In this document: positions 9,946 to 19,356 of the stretch, in pieces | Position numbering within the stretch: the stretch's first letter is position 1 | Layout of the letters: each line of letters starts with the position of its first letter | Assembly: GCF_003600155.1 (NCBI RefSeq) | Contig: NZ_QWLD01000035.1 | Coordinates: 1 to 64,000 of the forward strand | Reading direction: 5' to 3' | Origin: Nesterenkonia muleiensis | GTDB lineage: Bacteria > Actinomycetota > Actinomycetes > Actinomycetales > Micrococcaceae | Length of the DNA: 64,000 nucleotides | The notes under the pieces: generated by a model | Seen by the model: the letters and a program-made list of their open reading frames with translations, nothing else | Database searches by the model: none | What the model was told of the DNA's origin: nothing | Position numbers and translations under genes: made by a program

Positions 9946-12554
9946 CGCAGCACCCCCTGGTGACCCTGAAACAAACCGTGAACACGAGCCGCCGCCAGTG
10001 CCTGTTCCCTGCTGATGACACCCAGCTTTCGGTACAGAGAGCGCAACTGGCTCTTGACCGTGTTGCGGGAGACCACCAGCGCATCAGCGATCCCTGCCAC
10101 CTCGGAATGCTGGGCAAGAGCGTGCAGGATCACGTGCTCCCGCTGGGTCAGGTCAGGCACCAGCATGCTGAGGGGCATCACACTGGGCACACCTTGCCCG
10201 CCGAGGAGCTCGGCGTTGGCAAACCCAGAACTGACCGCCAGGTCATGGAGATCTTCCAACTCTTGCCGCGGTAGCAGCAGCAAATGGGAACGCAGCCCAC
10301 TTTCCATCATGACGGCCAACAGATGGTGCACATGGCGTGACGCCGTCTCGACCTCACCGTGCCTGCCTGCCGCTGCGGCCCAGATCAGATGCGCCGAGGC
10401 GACCTGACGTGCAGACGCCCCGGCCAGGTCCGCACCCATCAGCAGATTGATCGCTTCGCGGTCATGGGCCAGATGCCCTGTCAACGTTCCCAAGAGCCTG
10501 CCCAAGGAAAAACCTGGGCCGGCCGGCAGTCGTTCGAGCACCGCACGGGCTTGTACGCCCTGACCTTCGGCCAAGTGCAGAATGACCTGCACCGGCGCAA
10601 GGGTCTCCGACTCATCGGCGATGGTCCTGCTGCGCCGCTGGCTGCGCAGGTAGGCATCGATGCGCTGCAGTCCGCGGGGCGACTGCCCAGAGACCAGGTC
10701 CGCGAGCGCTTCAAGGGCCAGGAACTGGGCACGGAACTCCATGGTTTCCCGATGAAGGGCCAGAGCCTGCACCTCAGCACGCACTGCACGGGTGTCGAAC
10801 GATTCCAGAGCGATGAGTCCCCGGGCCAGGCGGTAGAGCGCCCCCTGATGACTGTGGAGCACGTGTGCTGGCACCTCAAGCTGGACCGCCGCCTCAAGAG
10901 CCCTGCCGGCTGCGGGGAGATCGCCGGCTGCGGTGTGCAGGTAGGCGGCAGCACCCAGGGTCTGAAACGCCACCACAGGCAGCAGGGCCTCCAAGGCGGC
11001 GACGTTCTCGTCGAGGGCTTCCCAGGCCTCCGCGACGTGGTCGGCGGCGATCAGGCTCAGGGCGTTCTCCAGCCGCAGCCAGCCGGTCTGGTCATTGAGC
11101 CGAGAAAGGTCGCTGTGCGGTTCCCGGAGGAGCTCCAGTGCCTGACGCGCTGGAGCGGCACCCTGGGACGCCTTCCCGCTGAGTCTCAGCGAGATCGCCT
11201 CTGCAGTCCACAGCACAGCTGTCTCGGACTCGTCCCCACGGCCGGCCAGCAGCCTGGACCCTGCCACGGTGGCGTCGAAGTAGTCCTGCGCGATGAGCCG
11301 GCGGCTGCGCCGCACATAACAGCCCATGGCGATGGCGAAGGCGAGCAACGGGTATCGTGCCACCTCCTTCGGCTTCAGGTGGGCGCAGGCGTCGAACACG
11401 CTGCCCTGGACAATCAGCTGCATACCATCTGCCAGCAGGGCTTCGGAGGCAAGATCGTAGGCTTCCGCGGCCACCGCGTACTTCACAGCATCCTGGTGCC
11501 TGCCGTGCTCCAGGCACCAGCGCGCGGTGATGCGCCGGGCAGCACGCTGAGCAGCGGGCTCGGCAGCGTGCTCCATCAGTCCTTGCCGAATGACGGCGTG
11601 GTAGTGCCACAGCGGATCATCACAGCGCTCGACGCGAGTGATAACCCCCTCTCTCTCCAGCGCCTCCAGGATCTTCTGCGGATCGTCGTTCTCGGACAGT
11701 TCACTGGCCAGCTGAAGGTCGAACTCCTCGGGCACACAGGTGCTGAGCATGAAGCTGCGGCACTGAGAATCCATACCGCGCAGCACATCACCGGCCACTC
11801 TGACAGCGACCTGTGCCACAGTCTCTCCCGGTGCACGGTCCTGTATGCCCACGATCATGGCGCGCAGCAGCAGCGGGTGTCCGCCGCATGCTTCGTGCAG
11901 AGTATCGCCGACGCCGTGATTACCGAGGCTTGCGGCGATCAGCCGGGACGATTCAGCCGGAGTCAACAGCAGGGCCGAGGGGCTGATGATGGTCCTGCCG
12001 ATTCTTGCACCCACCAGACCGCCCTCCAGATAACCTCGGGTGCGAGTGGTGACGATGATCCGCAGTCTCGGACAGGTCCGCAGCAGATGGAAGACATCTT
12101 CGGCAACATGCTCGGCATCTTCGCAGCGGTCCAGATCGTCAATGACCAGCAGTTCTGTCTCAGCGCTGATGAAGAGCTGCACCAAGGCAGCTCGCATATC
12201 AGGGGCCTTCCCCAGCGCCTCGGCAAAGTCAGCTGCACGTGGGGATCGTCCAGCGACGATGTGGGCAGCAGTTACCCACAGACTGCGCCGGGTGGATGCC
12301 GGGCAGCCTGCAGAGAGCCACACGCCCAAAGCAGGGTTTGTCTGCACATACTGAGCCACCAATGTGGTCTTTCCGCTGCCGGCCGGCCCGCGGCACACGG
12401 TGAGCGGCGATTCAGCCGCCAGGGCGGACAGCAGGCGATCCCGGAGAATGAGGTCCTCCGGCAAACGCGGCACTCCGGTCATAGACTCTGTTGTTTCGCT
12501 CAAGGAACTCCAGGAATACTCTTCATAGGAGCTGGAAGATCGGCCTGACTTCAT
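9942..12554 (-). CDS. LAL-family (MalT-like) LuxR transcriptional regulator 2
   Basis: Encodes 870 residues. It has a canonical Walker A motif (GPAGSGKTT, about 56-64), a clear Walker B (ELLVIDDLDR), helical repeats through the middle and a C-terminal LuxR helix-turn-helix (LTQREHVILHALA, then SRNTVKSQLRSLYRKLGV). It is the first gene of a two-gene operon with the 908-residue paralogue and the two presumably arose by duplication, though the sequences have diverged. The N-terminal 25 residues are Ser/Tyr-rich, and MTGVPRLPEDL from residue 25 is an alternative start. The gene is divergent from the XRE regulator at 12650 across a 95-base AT-rich gap that must hold both promoters. Confidence 0.87.
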   Translation of the reverse strand: MKSGRSSSSYEEYSWSSLSETTESMTGVPRLPEDLILRDRLLSALAAESPLTVCRGPAGSGKTTLVAQYVQTNPALGVWLSAGCPASTRRSLWVTAAHIVAGRSPRAADFAEALGKAPDMRAALVQLFISAETELLVIDDLDRCEDAEHVAEDVFHLLRTCPRLRIIVTTRTRGYLEGGLVGARIGRTIISPSALLLTPAESSRLIAASLGNHGVGDTLHEACGGHPLLLRAMIVGIQDRAPGETVAQVAVRVAGDVLRGMDSQCRSFMLSTCVPEEFDLQLASELSENDDPQKILEALEREGVITRVERCDDPLWHYHAVIRQGLMEHAAEPAAQRAARRITARWCLEHGRHQDAVKYAVAAEAYDLASEALLADGMQLIVQGSVFDACAHLKPKEVARYPLLAFAIAMGCYVRRSRRLIAQDYFDATVAGSRLLAGRGDESETAVLWTAEAISLRLSGKASQGAAPARQALELLREPHSDLSRLNDQTGWLRLENALSLIAADHVAEAWEALDENVAALEALLPVVAFQTLGAAAYLHTAAGDLPAAGRALEAAVQLEVPAHVLHSHQGALYRLARGLIALESFDTRAVRAEVQALALHRETMEFRAQFLALEALADLVSGQSPRGLQRIDAYLRSQRRSRTIADESETLAPVQVILHLAEGQGVQARAVLERLPAGPGFSLGRLLGTLTGHLAHDREAINLLMGADLAGASARQVASAHLIWAAAAGRHGEVETASRHVHHLLAVMMESGLRSHLLLLPRQELEDLHDLAVSSGFANAELLGGQGVPSVMPLSMLVPDLTQREHVILHALAQHSEVAGIADALVVSRNTVKSQLRSLYRKLGVISREQALAAARVHGLFQGHQGVLR

Positions 12555-12649
12555 GATATACCCACCTCATCATCGACCCCTTTCCACACACCACAGTATT
12601 TAATCTATACATTGAAGACAAGATGGCGCTCTTCACGTGAAGTAAGGGG

Positions 12650-12958
12650 GTGTCCCAGCCCCATCCCACGCCCCAGCAAGCCCGCCTACTCGGTGTCCGT
12701 CTTCGCGCAGCGAGGTCTGAGCTCGGCTGGTCCCAAGAGAAGGTAGCCCTGCAGGCAGGAATATCCCTGCAGCACCTGAGCCTGCTGGAGCGCGGACTCA
12801 GCGACGGGCGCACCCGGTCCCCGGCGAACCCCCGCCTGGGCGTCCTGCTCAACCTGGCGGGGGCGCTGAGCGTCGACATCGGACACCTGATCGAACCGCT
12901 GCAGGTGGACTACTCAATCTTCCCAGAGCACCCGGAGCACCCGGGTCAGGGCGCCTGA
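12650..12958 (+). CDS. Small XRE-family helix-turn-helix regulator
   Basis: Encodes 102 residues from a GTG at 12650. An in-frame ATG at 12623 is closed by a TGA, so it cannot be the start. Residues 10-70 make one XRE/Cro-type DNA-binding domain (LGVRLRAARSELGWSQEKVA, then GISLQHLSLLERG, then LLNLAGALSVDIGHLIEPL). There is no effector domain. The tail is short and His/Pro/Glu-containing. The purine-rich stretch AAGTAAGGGG directly before the GTG is too close for an ordinary ribosome site, so the exact start is uncertain. It lies divergent from the LAL operon and could regulate it. Confidence 0.75.
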   Translation: MSQPHPTPQQARLLGVRLRAARSELGWSQEKVALQAGISLQHLSLLERGLSDGRTRSPANPRLGVLLNLAGALSVDIGHLIEPLQVDYSIFPEHPEHPGQGA

Positions 12959-12977
12959 AGCCAGGCTTTCGCGTGAT

Positions 12978-14255
12978 CTAAGGCGTTGTTTCGCGCCCGG
13001 GATTCATCGCAGCCAGGTGGGCGGCATCGTCGTCGGCAATCCGGTTGCCGCGGAGCAGGGCCGCGGTGAGCCGAGCCGCCAGCGGGGCCAGCAGGATCCC
13101 GTGCCGGTGGAAGCCGGTAGAGACCACGACGGCGCCGTCGTCAGTCAGCGGCCCCAGGTACGGACGGTCATCCGGGGTGCCCGGCCGGGCGCGGGTGGTG
13201 ATCTGCGCCAGCTCCATCTCCCGCACCGCTGGCAGCACCGCAACAGCGTCCTCCAGCAGCTGGGCCACACTTCCAGCGTGGGTCCCGGCCAGCCCGTCCT
13301 CACGCGAGGAGGCCCCCACCACGAGCCCGCGCGGCTCCAACGGGTCATCTGGCGCACGCGGAACCATATACACCGAGCGGCCGGCCACCCTGGCCCGGAT
13401 GGTTGCGGCAATGATGTGCTTATCCCCCGGGCCCAGCTGCGCGCCACGTACTCGCAGACGGATCACATCACCGTACACCGGGCGCAGCGGCAGCCGGTGA
13501 CGCTGAGGAAGCCCCGTGATCTGGCCGTATCCGAGCCCGGGAACCACCACGGCCCGGTCGAAGACCCCCGCGGCGGCGTGCTCTGAAGCGGCTGCAGGAG
13601 CGCCGTTGTCCCGAGAACCGGCGCGGCGCGGTGGTGCGCATTCGAGGCGGACGCCGCCTCCGCTGTCCTGTTCCACATGGGTGACCCGGGCGGCCACCCA
13701 CTGCGCCGCCGGCCCAGCCCCGGGAAAGTGGCCGGCATCCAGCCGGGCGTTCAAGGCTTCGGTGACGCAGCGGACCAGCTGCCGGGGATTGACCTGGTGG
13801 TCACCCGGGATCTCCCAGGCCTTGGCCAGACCGGGGCTCAACGCGGGTTCTCTTCGGCGCATCACAGCGCTGGTCAGCGGGTTGACTCTCATTCCGTGGC
13901 TCTGCTGCACCGCAACCAGGTCAGCGACCGCCGCCCGGTCCCCGGGGTCAACGGCAATCTGCAGGGTCCCGTTCTCCCGGTAGCCAGCAGGTTCACTGGT
14001 GGCTCGCTCCAGCTGCGCAATCATCTCCGGATACTGCGCACCGGCGGCAGTCATCAGCTCCCAGAGCTGCTGCTGGCCGTACTGGACCTCACTGATGGGG
14101 GCCAGCATTCCCGCAGCCGCATACGAAGCATCCCCGCCGGGGGCGGGATCGAAGATGGTCACCGCATGCCCACCCAGCCGCAGCTGCCATGCGGTGAGAA
14201 GCCCGACGACGCCGCCTCCGACCACTGCGGTTCTCGGCTCAGCTGATTGCCCCAT
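12978..14255 (-). CDS. thiO: Glycine oxidase ThiO-like FAD oxidoreductase
   Basis: Encodes 425 residues. The N-terminus has the FAD/NAD Rossmann motif VVGGGVVGLLTAWQL (about 11-25) followed by the acidic strand end (IFDP), and SYAAAGMLAP matches the DAO-family glycine oxidase segment. The C-terminus has the DAO-type RPGTPDDRPYLGP and GFHRHGILLAP segments. ThiO oxidises glycine to iminoglycine for the thiazole ring of thiamine. No thiG, thiS or thiE is adjacent and I found no TPP-riboswitch upstream, so a more general amino-acid oxidase role is possible. It follows lldD on the same strand after a 156-base gap. Confidence 0.75.
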   Translation of the reverse strand: MGQSAEPRTAVVGGGVVGLLTAWQLRLGGHAVTIFDPAPGGDASYAAAGMLAPISEVQYGQQQLWELMTAAGAQYPEMIAQLERATSEPAGYRENGTLQIAVDPGDRAAVADLVAVQQSHGMRVNPLTSAVMRRREPALSPGLAKAWEIPGDHQVNPRQLVRCVTEALNARLDAGHFPGAGPAAQWVAARVTHVEQDSGGGVRLECAPPRRAGSRDNGAPAAASEHAAAGVFDRAVVVPGLGYGQITGLPQRHRLPLRPVYGDVIRLRVRGAQLGPGDKHIIAATIRARVAGRSVYMVPRAPDDPLEPRGLVVGASSREDGLAGTHAGSVAQLLEDAVAVLPAVREMELAQITTRARPGTPDDRPYLGPLTDDGAVVVSTGFHRHGILLAPLAARLTAALLRGNRIADDDAAHLAAMNPGRETTP

Positions 14256-14411
14256 AGCTCTCAGCCTACGTGGGCACCGGCAGGCCGCCAGCGCCTACCT
14301 CCCCGGACGTGCCAGTGCCCGTCATGGAGAACTGGCCACCTTTGACAAAGGAGCAGCGTCCACTGCCTCAGCAATGTCGCGGTCGTCGTCCGCGCCAAGG
14401 ATGTCTGAACG

Positions 14412-15707
14412 CTACCGGCGCGGCACCAGCCGCTGCAGCTGGGTCACGTGCTTGGGCTCCAGCTCGTCCAGGGTGCTGACTTCCAACAGCTTCATGGTCC
14501 GTACGAGCTGGTCGGTGAGGATCTGGATCATCCGGTCCACACCGGGCCGCCCGCCGGCCATCAGTCCATACAGATAGGCCCGCCCCACGAAGGTGAACTT
14601 CGCCCCCAGAGCGATGGAGGAGACAATGTCAGCACCGTTCATAATGCCGGTGTCCACCGTGACCTCCAGGTCATCACCGACTTCGCGGACCACCTCCGGC
14701 AGCAGGTGGAACGGCACCGGGGCGCGGTCCAGCTGGCGGCCGCCGTGATTGGACAGCACAATGCCGTCGACCCCGAGACCGGCCAGCTTCGTGGCATCCT
14801 CCACCGTCTGGACGCCCTTGACCACCAGTTTGCCGTCAAACAGCTCACGGATGGTCTTGAGATCCTCGAAATTGATCGAGGGGTCCATCGCGTTGTCCAG
14901 CAGCTCACCGACAGTGCCCCCGGTGGAGCTCAGGGAGGCGAACTCCAGCGGCGGGGTGGTCAGGAAGTCATACCACCACCAGGGGCGCGGGACCGCGTTG
15001 GCGATGGTTCTCACCGTCAGCGCCGGCGGGATGGAGAACCCGTTGCGCTTATCCCGCAGCCGCGCGCCGGCCACCGGGGTGTCCACGGTGAACAGCAGCG
15101 TGTCGAACCCTGCTGCTGCGGCGCGCTCGGTCAGATCGTAAGAGATCTGCCGGTCCTTCATCACATAGAGCTGGAAGAAGTTCCGACCGTGCGGATTCGC
15201 CGCCCTGACATCCTCGATGCTGGTGGTGCCTAAGGTAGAGAGGCTGAACGGGATCCCGGCCGCAGCTGCCGCGGTGGCCCCGGCGACCTCGCCCTCGGTC
15301 TGCATCAACCGGGTGAACCCCGTCGGAGCAATACCGAAGGGCAGTGCCGAGGGCCCGCCGAAGATCTCGCAACTGGTGTCCACCTCCGAGACATCGCGCA
15401 GGATGGCCGGGTGGAACTCGACATCCTTGAACGCCTGCCGGGCACGGGCCAGAGACAGCTCACCCTCAGCGGCACCCTCGGTGTAGTCGAAGGCGGCCCT
15501 CGGGGTCCTGCGCTTGGCGATCCTCCGCAGGTCCTCAATGGTCAGCGCCGCGGCAAGCCGCCTGCGCGAGGCGCTGAGGTCGATCTTCTTGAACTGCATC
15601 AACGGCGCCAGATCCGCAGGCTTGGGCACCCGCCGCTGCACCCGCCGTCGTGCCGGGTTCTCCGCGTTCTGAGAACTCACGCTGTGCTGACCGGGACGGT
15701 TAAACAT
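14412..15707 (-). CDS. lldD: FMN-dependent L-lactate dehydrogenase / alpha-hydroxyacid oxidase
   Basis: Encodes 431 residues of the alpha-hydroxyacid dehydrogenase TIM-barrel family. The catalytic segment SNHGGRQLD puts the active-site histidine at His321 and the substrate-binding arginine at Arg324. Lys297 (VVKGV) and the GIAPTGF flavin segment (125-131) are present. The family oxidises L-lactate to pyruvate with FMN. Its place right after rhaB in a rhamnose operon makes sense because rhamnulose-1-phosphate cleavage gives lactaldehyde, which is oxidised to L-lactate. There is a 34-base gap to rhaB and an AGGAGAGTCC-like ribosome site before the ATG. A plant-type glycolate oxidase activity is a less likely alternative. 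Confidence 0.85.
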   Translation of the reverse strand: MFNRPGQHSVSSQNAENPARRRVQRRVPKPADLAPLMQFKKIDLSASRRRLAAALTIEDLRRIAKRRTPRAAFDYTEGAAEGELSLARARQAFKDVEFHPAILRDVSEVDTSCEIFGGPSALPFGIAPTGFTRLMQTEGEVAGATAAAAAGIPFSLSTLGTTSIEDVRAANPHGRNFFQLYVMKDRQISYDLTERAAAAGFDTLLFTVDTPVAGARLRDKRNGFSIPPALTVRTIANAVPRPWWWYDFLTTPPLEFASLSSTGGTVGELLDNAMDPSINFEDLKTIRELFDGKLVVKGVQTVEDATKLAGLGVDGIVLSNHGGRQLDRAPVPFHLLPEVVREVGDDLEVTVDTGIMNGADIVSSIALGAKFTFVGRAYLYGLMAGGRPGVDRMIQILTDQLVRTMKLLEVSTLDELEPKHVTQLQRLVPRR

Positions 15708-15741
15708 GGACTCTCCTCATGACGATGACACGGGCGTCACA

Positions 15742-17214
15742 TCAGTAGCGGTCGGGGCCCGACCGTGGACGGTAGGTGATCAAGTTGTGGGTCCGGGCGA
15801 TGAGACTGCGCACCTCCGCAAGCTCACCGGTCAGTGTTCCGGCGGTGCGGGCCTGGATGAGGAGGTTGCCGATGGCGGTGGCCTCCACGGGACCCGCAAT
15901 CACAGGGTACCCCGAACGGTCAGCGGTCGCCTGGCAGAGCAGGGCGTTGAGGCTTCCTCCGCCGACCATATGCACCACCTCGATGCTGCGCCCGGCGAGC
16001 CGGGAGGCATCAGCGAGCGCACGGGCGAATCTCTGGGCGATGGACTCCACGATGCTGCGGACCATCTCCGGCTTGGTCTGAGGCGCCGGCTGATCCTGTT
16101 CGCCGCACAGCTCGGCGATGCGTTGGGGCATATCGCCTGGAGGTATGAACCGGGGGTCCTGGACGTCGAAGACGGCCACGCGTGACTCCGGGAGGTCTGC
16201 GGCGGCCTCCAGAAGTGCGGACAGGCTGTCCTCCTCGCCGGAACGACGGCGCCAGGTCGCCAGGGTTTCGGAGAGCAGCCAGGTGCCCATCACATTGGTC
16301 AAGAACCGGGTGCGGCCGTCCACCCCGCCTTCGTTGGTGAAGTTGGCCTCACGGGAGGCTTCGGTGACCACCGGGGCCTCGAGCTCCAGGCCGACCAGTC
16401 CCCAGGTGCCGCAGGAGATATAGGCGGCGTTGGGGCTGGACAGCGGGGTCCCGACCACCGCAGAGGCGGTGTCATGGGAGCCGACCAGGGTCACCGGCAG
16501 CGCCTCGGCGCCGAGGATGCCGGCGAGCTCTGGACGGGTGGTGCCCAAGGAGGTGCCGGGCGCGGCCACCGGGGCGAAGAGGTCCGGGGACAGGCCCAGG
16601 GTGCGCATCAGTTCGGTGTCCCATCCCTTGCTGCGCACCTCCAGCAGCCCGGTGGTGGAGGCGTTGGTCTGCTCAGCGAGCATCTCCCCGGTGAGCCAGT
16701 AGCCGAGCATGTCCGGGATGAGCAGCAGCTTGTCCGCAGTGCCGAGCAGGTCTTCGGCGGCAAGCTGGTAGAGGGTGTTGAACGGCAGGTGCTGCAGGCC
16801 GTTGCGCCGGTAGAGGTCGCTGAACGGTATCTGCCGGTGTGTGCGGTCCACTCCCCGGGCGGTGCGCTGATCCCGGTAGTGGTAGGGGGTGCCCAGCAGG
16901 CTCATCCGGGTGGGCTCTGCGCCGGTGAGCAGCCCGTAGTCCACCGCCCAGGAGTCAATGCCGACGGAGGTGAGCCCGCCGTCGTCGTGGCTTTCCCGGA
17001 CAGCTTCGGCGAGGCCGTTCAGCGTGTGCTGGTAGAGGCCGATGATGTCCCAGTGCAGCCCGTCAGGCAGGTTGACCGCAGTGTTGGGGAAGCGAGCGGC
17101 CTGGGTGAGCTCCAGGGTGTCGGGGCCGATGCGGCCGAGCATGACCCGGCCTGAGGAGGCGCCGAGGTCCACGGCCGCGTGGGTGGTGACGGTAGGGGGC
17201 GTCGTCGTGCTCAT
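15742..17214 (-). CDS. rhaB: L-rhamnulokinase
   Basis: Encodes 490 residues of the FGGY sugar-kinase family. The N-terminal phosphate-binding motif is AAVDLGASSGRVMLG (about 13-27), the ASW-type segment SVGIDSWAVDYGLL (about 83-96) is typical of rhamnulokinases, and GGGSLNALLCQ forms the second nucleotide-binding loop. It phosphorylates L-rhamnulose to rhamnulose-1-phosphate in the cytoplasm. It sits between the aldolase-dehydrogenase gene (9-base gap) and lldD in the rha operon, which fixes its substrate with good confidence. Confidence 0.92.
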   Translation of the reverse strand: MSTTTPPTVTTHAAVDLGASSGRVMLGRIGPDTLELTQAARFPNTAVNLPDGLHWDIIGLYQHTLNGLAEAVRESHDDGGLTSVGIDSWAVDYGLLTGAEPTRMSLLGTPYHYRDQRTARGVDRTHRQIPFSDLYRRNGLQHLPFNTLYQLAAEDLLGTADKLLLIPDMLGYWLTGEMLAEQTNASTTGLLEVRSKGWDTELMRTLGLSPDLFAPVAAPGTSLGTTRPELAGILGAEALPVTLVGSHDTASAVVGTPLSSPNAAYISCGTWGLVGLELEAPVVTEASREANFTNEGGVDGRTRFLTNVMGTWLLSETLATWRRRSGEEDSLSALLEAAADLPESRVAVFDVQDPRFIPPGDMPQRIAELCGEQDQPAPQTKPEMVRSIVESIAQRFARALADASRLAGRSIEVVHMVGGGSLNALLCQATADRSGYPVIAGPVEATAIGNLLIQARTAGTLTGELAEVRSLIARTHNLITYRPRSGPDRY

Positions 17215-17223
17215 CCCAGCCTT

Positions 17224-19260
17224 TCAGCGCAGGAAGGCGGCGGCGACGCCGGCGTCGACCGGCACGTGCAGCCCGGTGGTGTGGGAGAGGTCGGAGCTGA
17301 GCAGGGCGAAGGCGGCATTGGCCACATTCTCCGGAAGCACCTCGCGCTTGAGGATGGTGCGCTGGGCGTAGAAGGCGCCCAGGTCCTTCTCCTCGATGCC
17401 GTAGGTCTTGGCGCGGTTGGCGCCCCAGCCGGAGGCGAAGATGCCGGAACCGGCGACGACGCCGTCGGGGTTGATGCCGTTGACCCGGATCTGGTGCTCA
17501 CCGAGTTCGGCGGCCAGCAGCCGCACCTGGTGGGCCTGGTCGGCTTTGGTGGCGGAGTAGGCGATGTTGTTGGGGCCGGCGAAGACGCTGTTCTTGGAGG
17601 AGATGTAGATGATGTCCCCGCCCAGGTCCTGGTCGATGAGCACTGCGGCGGCTGCTTTGGAGACCAGAAAGGAGCCCTTGGCCATCACGTTGTGCTGCAG
17701 GTCCCAGTCTTTCTCGGTGGTCTCCAGCAGGGACTTCGAGAGACTCAGGCCCGCGTTGTTGACCACGATGTCGAGTCCGCCGAAGGCCAGCAAGGTGTCG
17801 TTGATCGCCTGCTGGACAGCGCTTTCGTCGGAGACATCCACGGCCACCCCGACGGCTTTGTCCGGTCCGCCGATCTCTGCGGCGGCCTGGCGGGCCTTCT
17901 CCAGGCTGAGATCGGCGATGGCGACCACGGCGCCCTCGGCGGCCAGTCGCTTGGCGATGGCTTTGCCGATGCCGGAGGCTGCTCCGGTGACCAGCGCGAT
18001 GCGGGTGGCCAGCTCCTTCGGCTGGGGCATCCGGGCCAGTTTGGCCTCCTCCAGGGCCCAGTACTCGATGCGGAACTTCTCGCGCTCATCGATGGGGGTG
18101 TAGGTGGAGAGTCCCTCTGCTCCGCGCATCACGTTGATGGCGTTAAGGTAGAACTCTCCGGCCACCCGTGCGGTCTGCTTGTCCTTGCCGAAGCTGAACA
18201 TGCCCACCCCGGGCACCAGCACAATGGCCGGGTCGGCGCCGCGGATGGCCGGGGAGTCGGTCTCAGCATGCCGGTCGTAGTAGGCCTGGTAGTCCTTCCG
18301 GTAGGTCTCATGCAGCTCTTTGAGCCTGCTGATGGAGTCCTCCACGGAGGCCTCGGCGGGCAGGTCGAGCACCAGGGGCTTGACCTTGGTGCGTAGGAAG
18401 TGGTCGGGGCAGGAGGTGCCCAGTTCGGCCAGCCGGGGGTGTTCGGCATGGGCGAGGAAGTCCAGGACGGCGGCGTCGTCGTTGTAGTGACCCACCTGGG
18501 GCTTATCGGAGCTGGCGATGGCGCGGATAGTCGGGATCAGCGCGGCGGCCTTGGCGCGCCGCTCCGGTTCGGGGAGCGGGCCGTAGCCCTCCAGCGCCGC
18601 GCCGAAGGGCTCGGGCGTGGAATGCTCGGCGATGTAGTGGGCGGCCGTGTCGATGATCCACAGCGAGTTCTGCTCGGACTCCTCCGAAGTGTCTCCCCAG
18701 GCGGTGATGCCGTGGCCGCCGAGGATGCAGCCGATGGCTTGGGGGTTCTGCTCCTTGATCTCGGCGATGTCCAGGCCGAGCTGGAAGCCTGGCCGGCGCC
18801 AGGGAACCCAGACCACCTTCTCGCCGAAGATCTTCTGGGTCAGCTCCGGGCCGTCGGCCGCACAGGCGATGGCAATCCCGGAATCCGGATGCAGGTGGTC
18901 CACATGGGCGGCGTCGACCAGTCCGTGCATGGCGGTGTCGATGCTGGGGGCTGCCCCGCCTTTGCCGTGGGCGCAGTAGTCGAAGGCGGCGACCATCTCG
19001 TCCTCGCGCTCCACCCCGGGGTAGGTGCCGGCCATCGCGCGCATGCGGTCCAGGCGGAGGGTGGCCAGGCCGGACTCTTTGAGAGTGCCGAGGTCACCGC
19101 CGGAGCCCTTGACCCAGAGCAGCTCGACGTCCTCCCCGGTGACCGGATCGCGCTCAGTGCCCTTGGCGGAGGTGTTGCCCCCGGCGTAGTTGGTGTTCTT
19201 CGGATCTGCGCCGAGCCGGTTGGACCGGTCGATGAGTGCTTCGACTGTTGGATGCGTCAT
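17224..19260 (-). CDS. rhaEW: Bifunctional rhamnulose-1-phosphate aldolase / lactaldehyde dehydrogenase
   Basis: I chose the ATG at 19260, which has a GGAGAG ribosome site, giving 678 residues. Upstream in-frame codons to 19317 are probably not translated. The N-terminal half (to about residue 400) is a class II aldolase of the AraD/FucA type. The C-terminal part is a short-chain dehydrogenase: VTGAASGIGKAIAKRL begins the Rossmann fold, NNAG follows, then IIYISSK and the catalytic YSATKADQ. The fusion splits rhamnulose-1-phosphate into DHAP and L-lactaldehyde and oxidises the latter to L-lactate. This arrangement is known from Bacillus and many actinobacteria. It lies between rhaI and rhaB. 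Confidence 0.92.
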   Translation of the reverse strand: MTHPTVEALIDRSNRLGADPKNTNYAGGNTSAKGTERDPVTGEDVELLWVKGSGGDLGTLKESGLATLRLDRMRAMAGTYPGVEREDEMVAAFDYCAHGKGGAAPSIDTAMHGLVDAAHVDHLHPDSGIAIACAADGPELTQKIFGEKVVWVPWRRPGFQLGLDIAEIKEQNPQAIGCILGGHGITAWGDTSEESEQNSLWIIDTAAHYIAEHSTPEPFGAALEGYGPLPEPERRAKAAALIPTIRAIASSDKPQVGHYNDDAAVLDFLAHAEHPRLAELGTSCPDHFLRTKVKPLVLDLPAEASVEDSISRLKELHETYRKDYQAYYDRHAETDSPAIRGADPAIVLVPGVGMFSFGKDKQTARVAGEFYLNAINVMRGAEGLSTYTPIDEREKFRIEYWALEEAKLARMPQPKELATRIALVTGAASGIGKAIAKRLAAEGAVVAIADLSLEKARQAAAEIGGPDKAVGVAVDVSDESAVQQAINDTLLAFGGLDIVVNNAGLSLSKSLLETTEKDWDLQHNVMAKGSFLVSKAAAAVLIDQDLGGDIIYISSKNSVFAGPNNIAYSATKADQAHQVRLLAAELGEHQIRVNGINPDGVVAGSGIFASGWGANRAKTYGIEEKDLGAFYAQRTILKREVLPENVANAAFALLSSDLSHTTGLHVPVDAGVAAAFLR

Positions 19261-19356
19261 CTTTTCTCTCCTACCGCGAACGATTGAGCTGAGTGGGGCG
19301 AAAGCCTGCTTCCGCACCCGAGACGATTGAGTGGAGGGCGAATCTGCGCAGCAGAC

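Noticed and set aside
7159-12548. Long plus-strand frames of up to 729 codons opposite the LAL regulators
   Set aside because: They are antisense shadows of two clearly identifiable LuxR proteins, caused by GC-rich codon bias, and match no protein pattern.
14256-14411. A TPP riboswitch upstream of the thiO-like gene, suggested by GGCTGAGA on the minus strand next to its ATG
   Set aside because: The other conserved segments of the thiamine aptamer are absent and the motif directly abuts the start codon, leaving no room for an expression platform.
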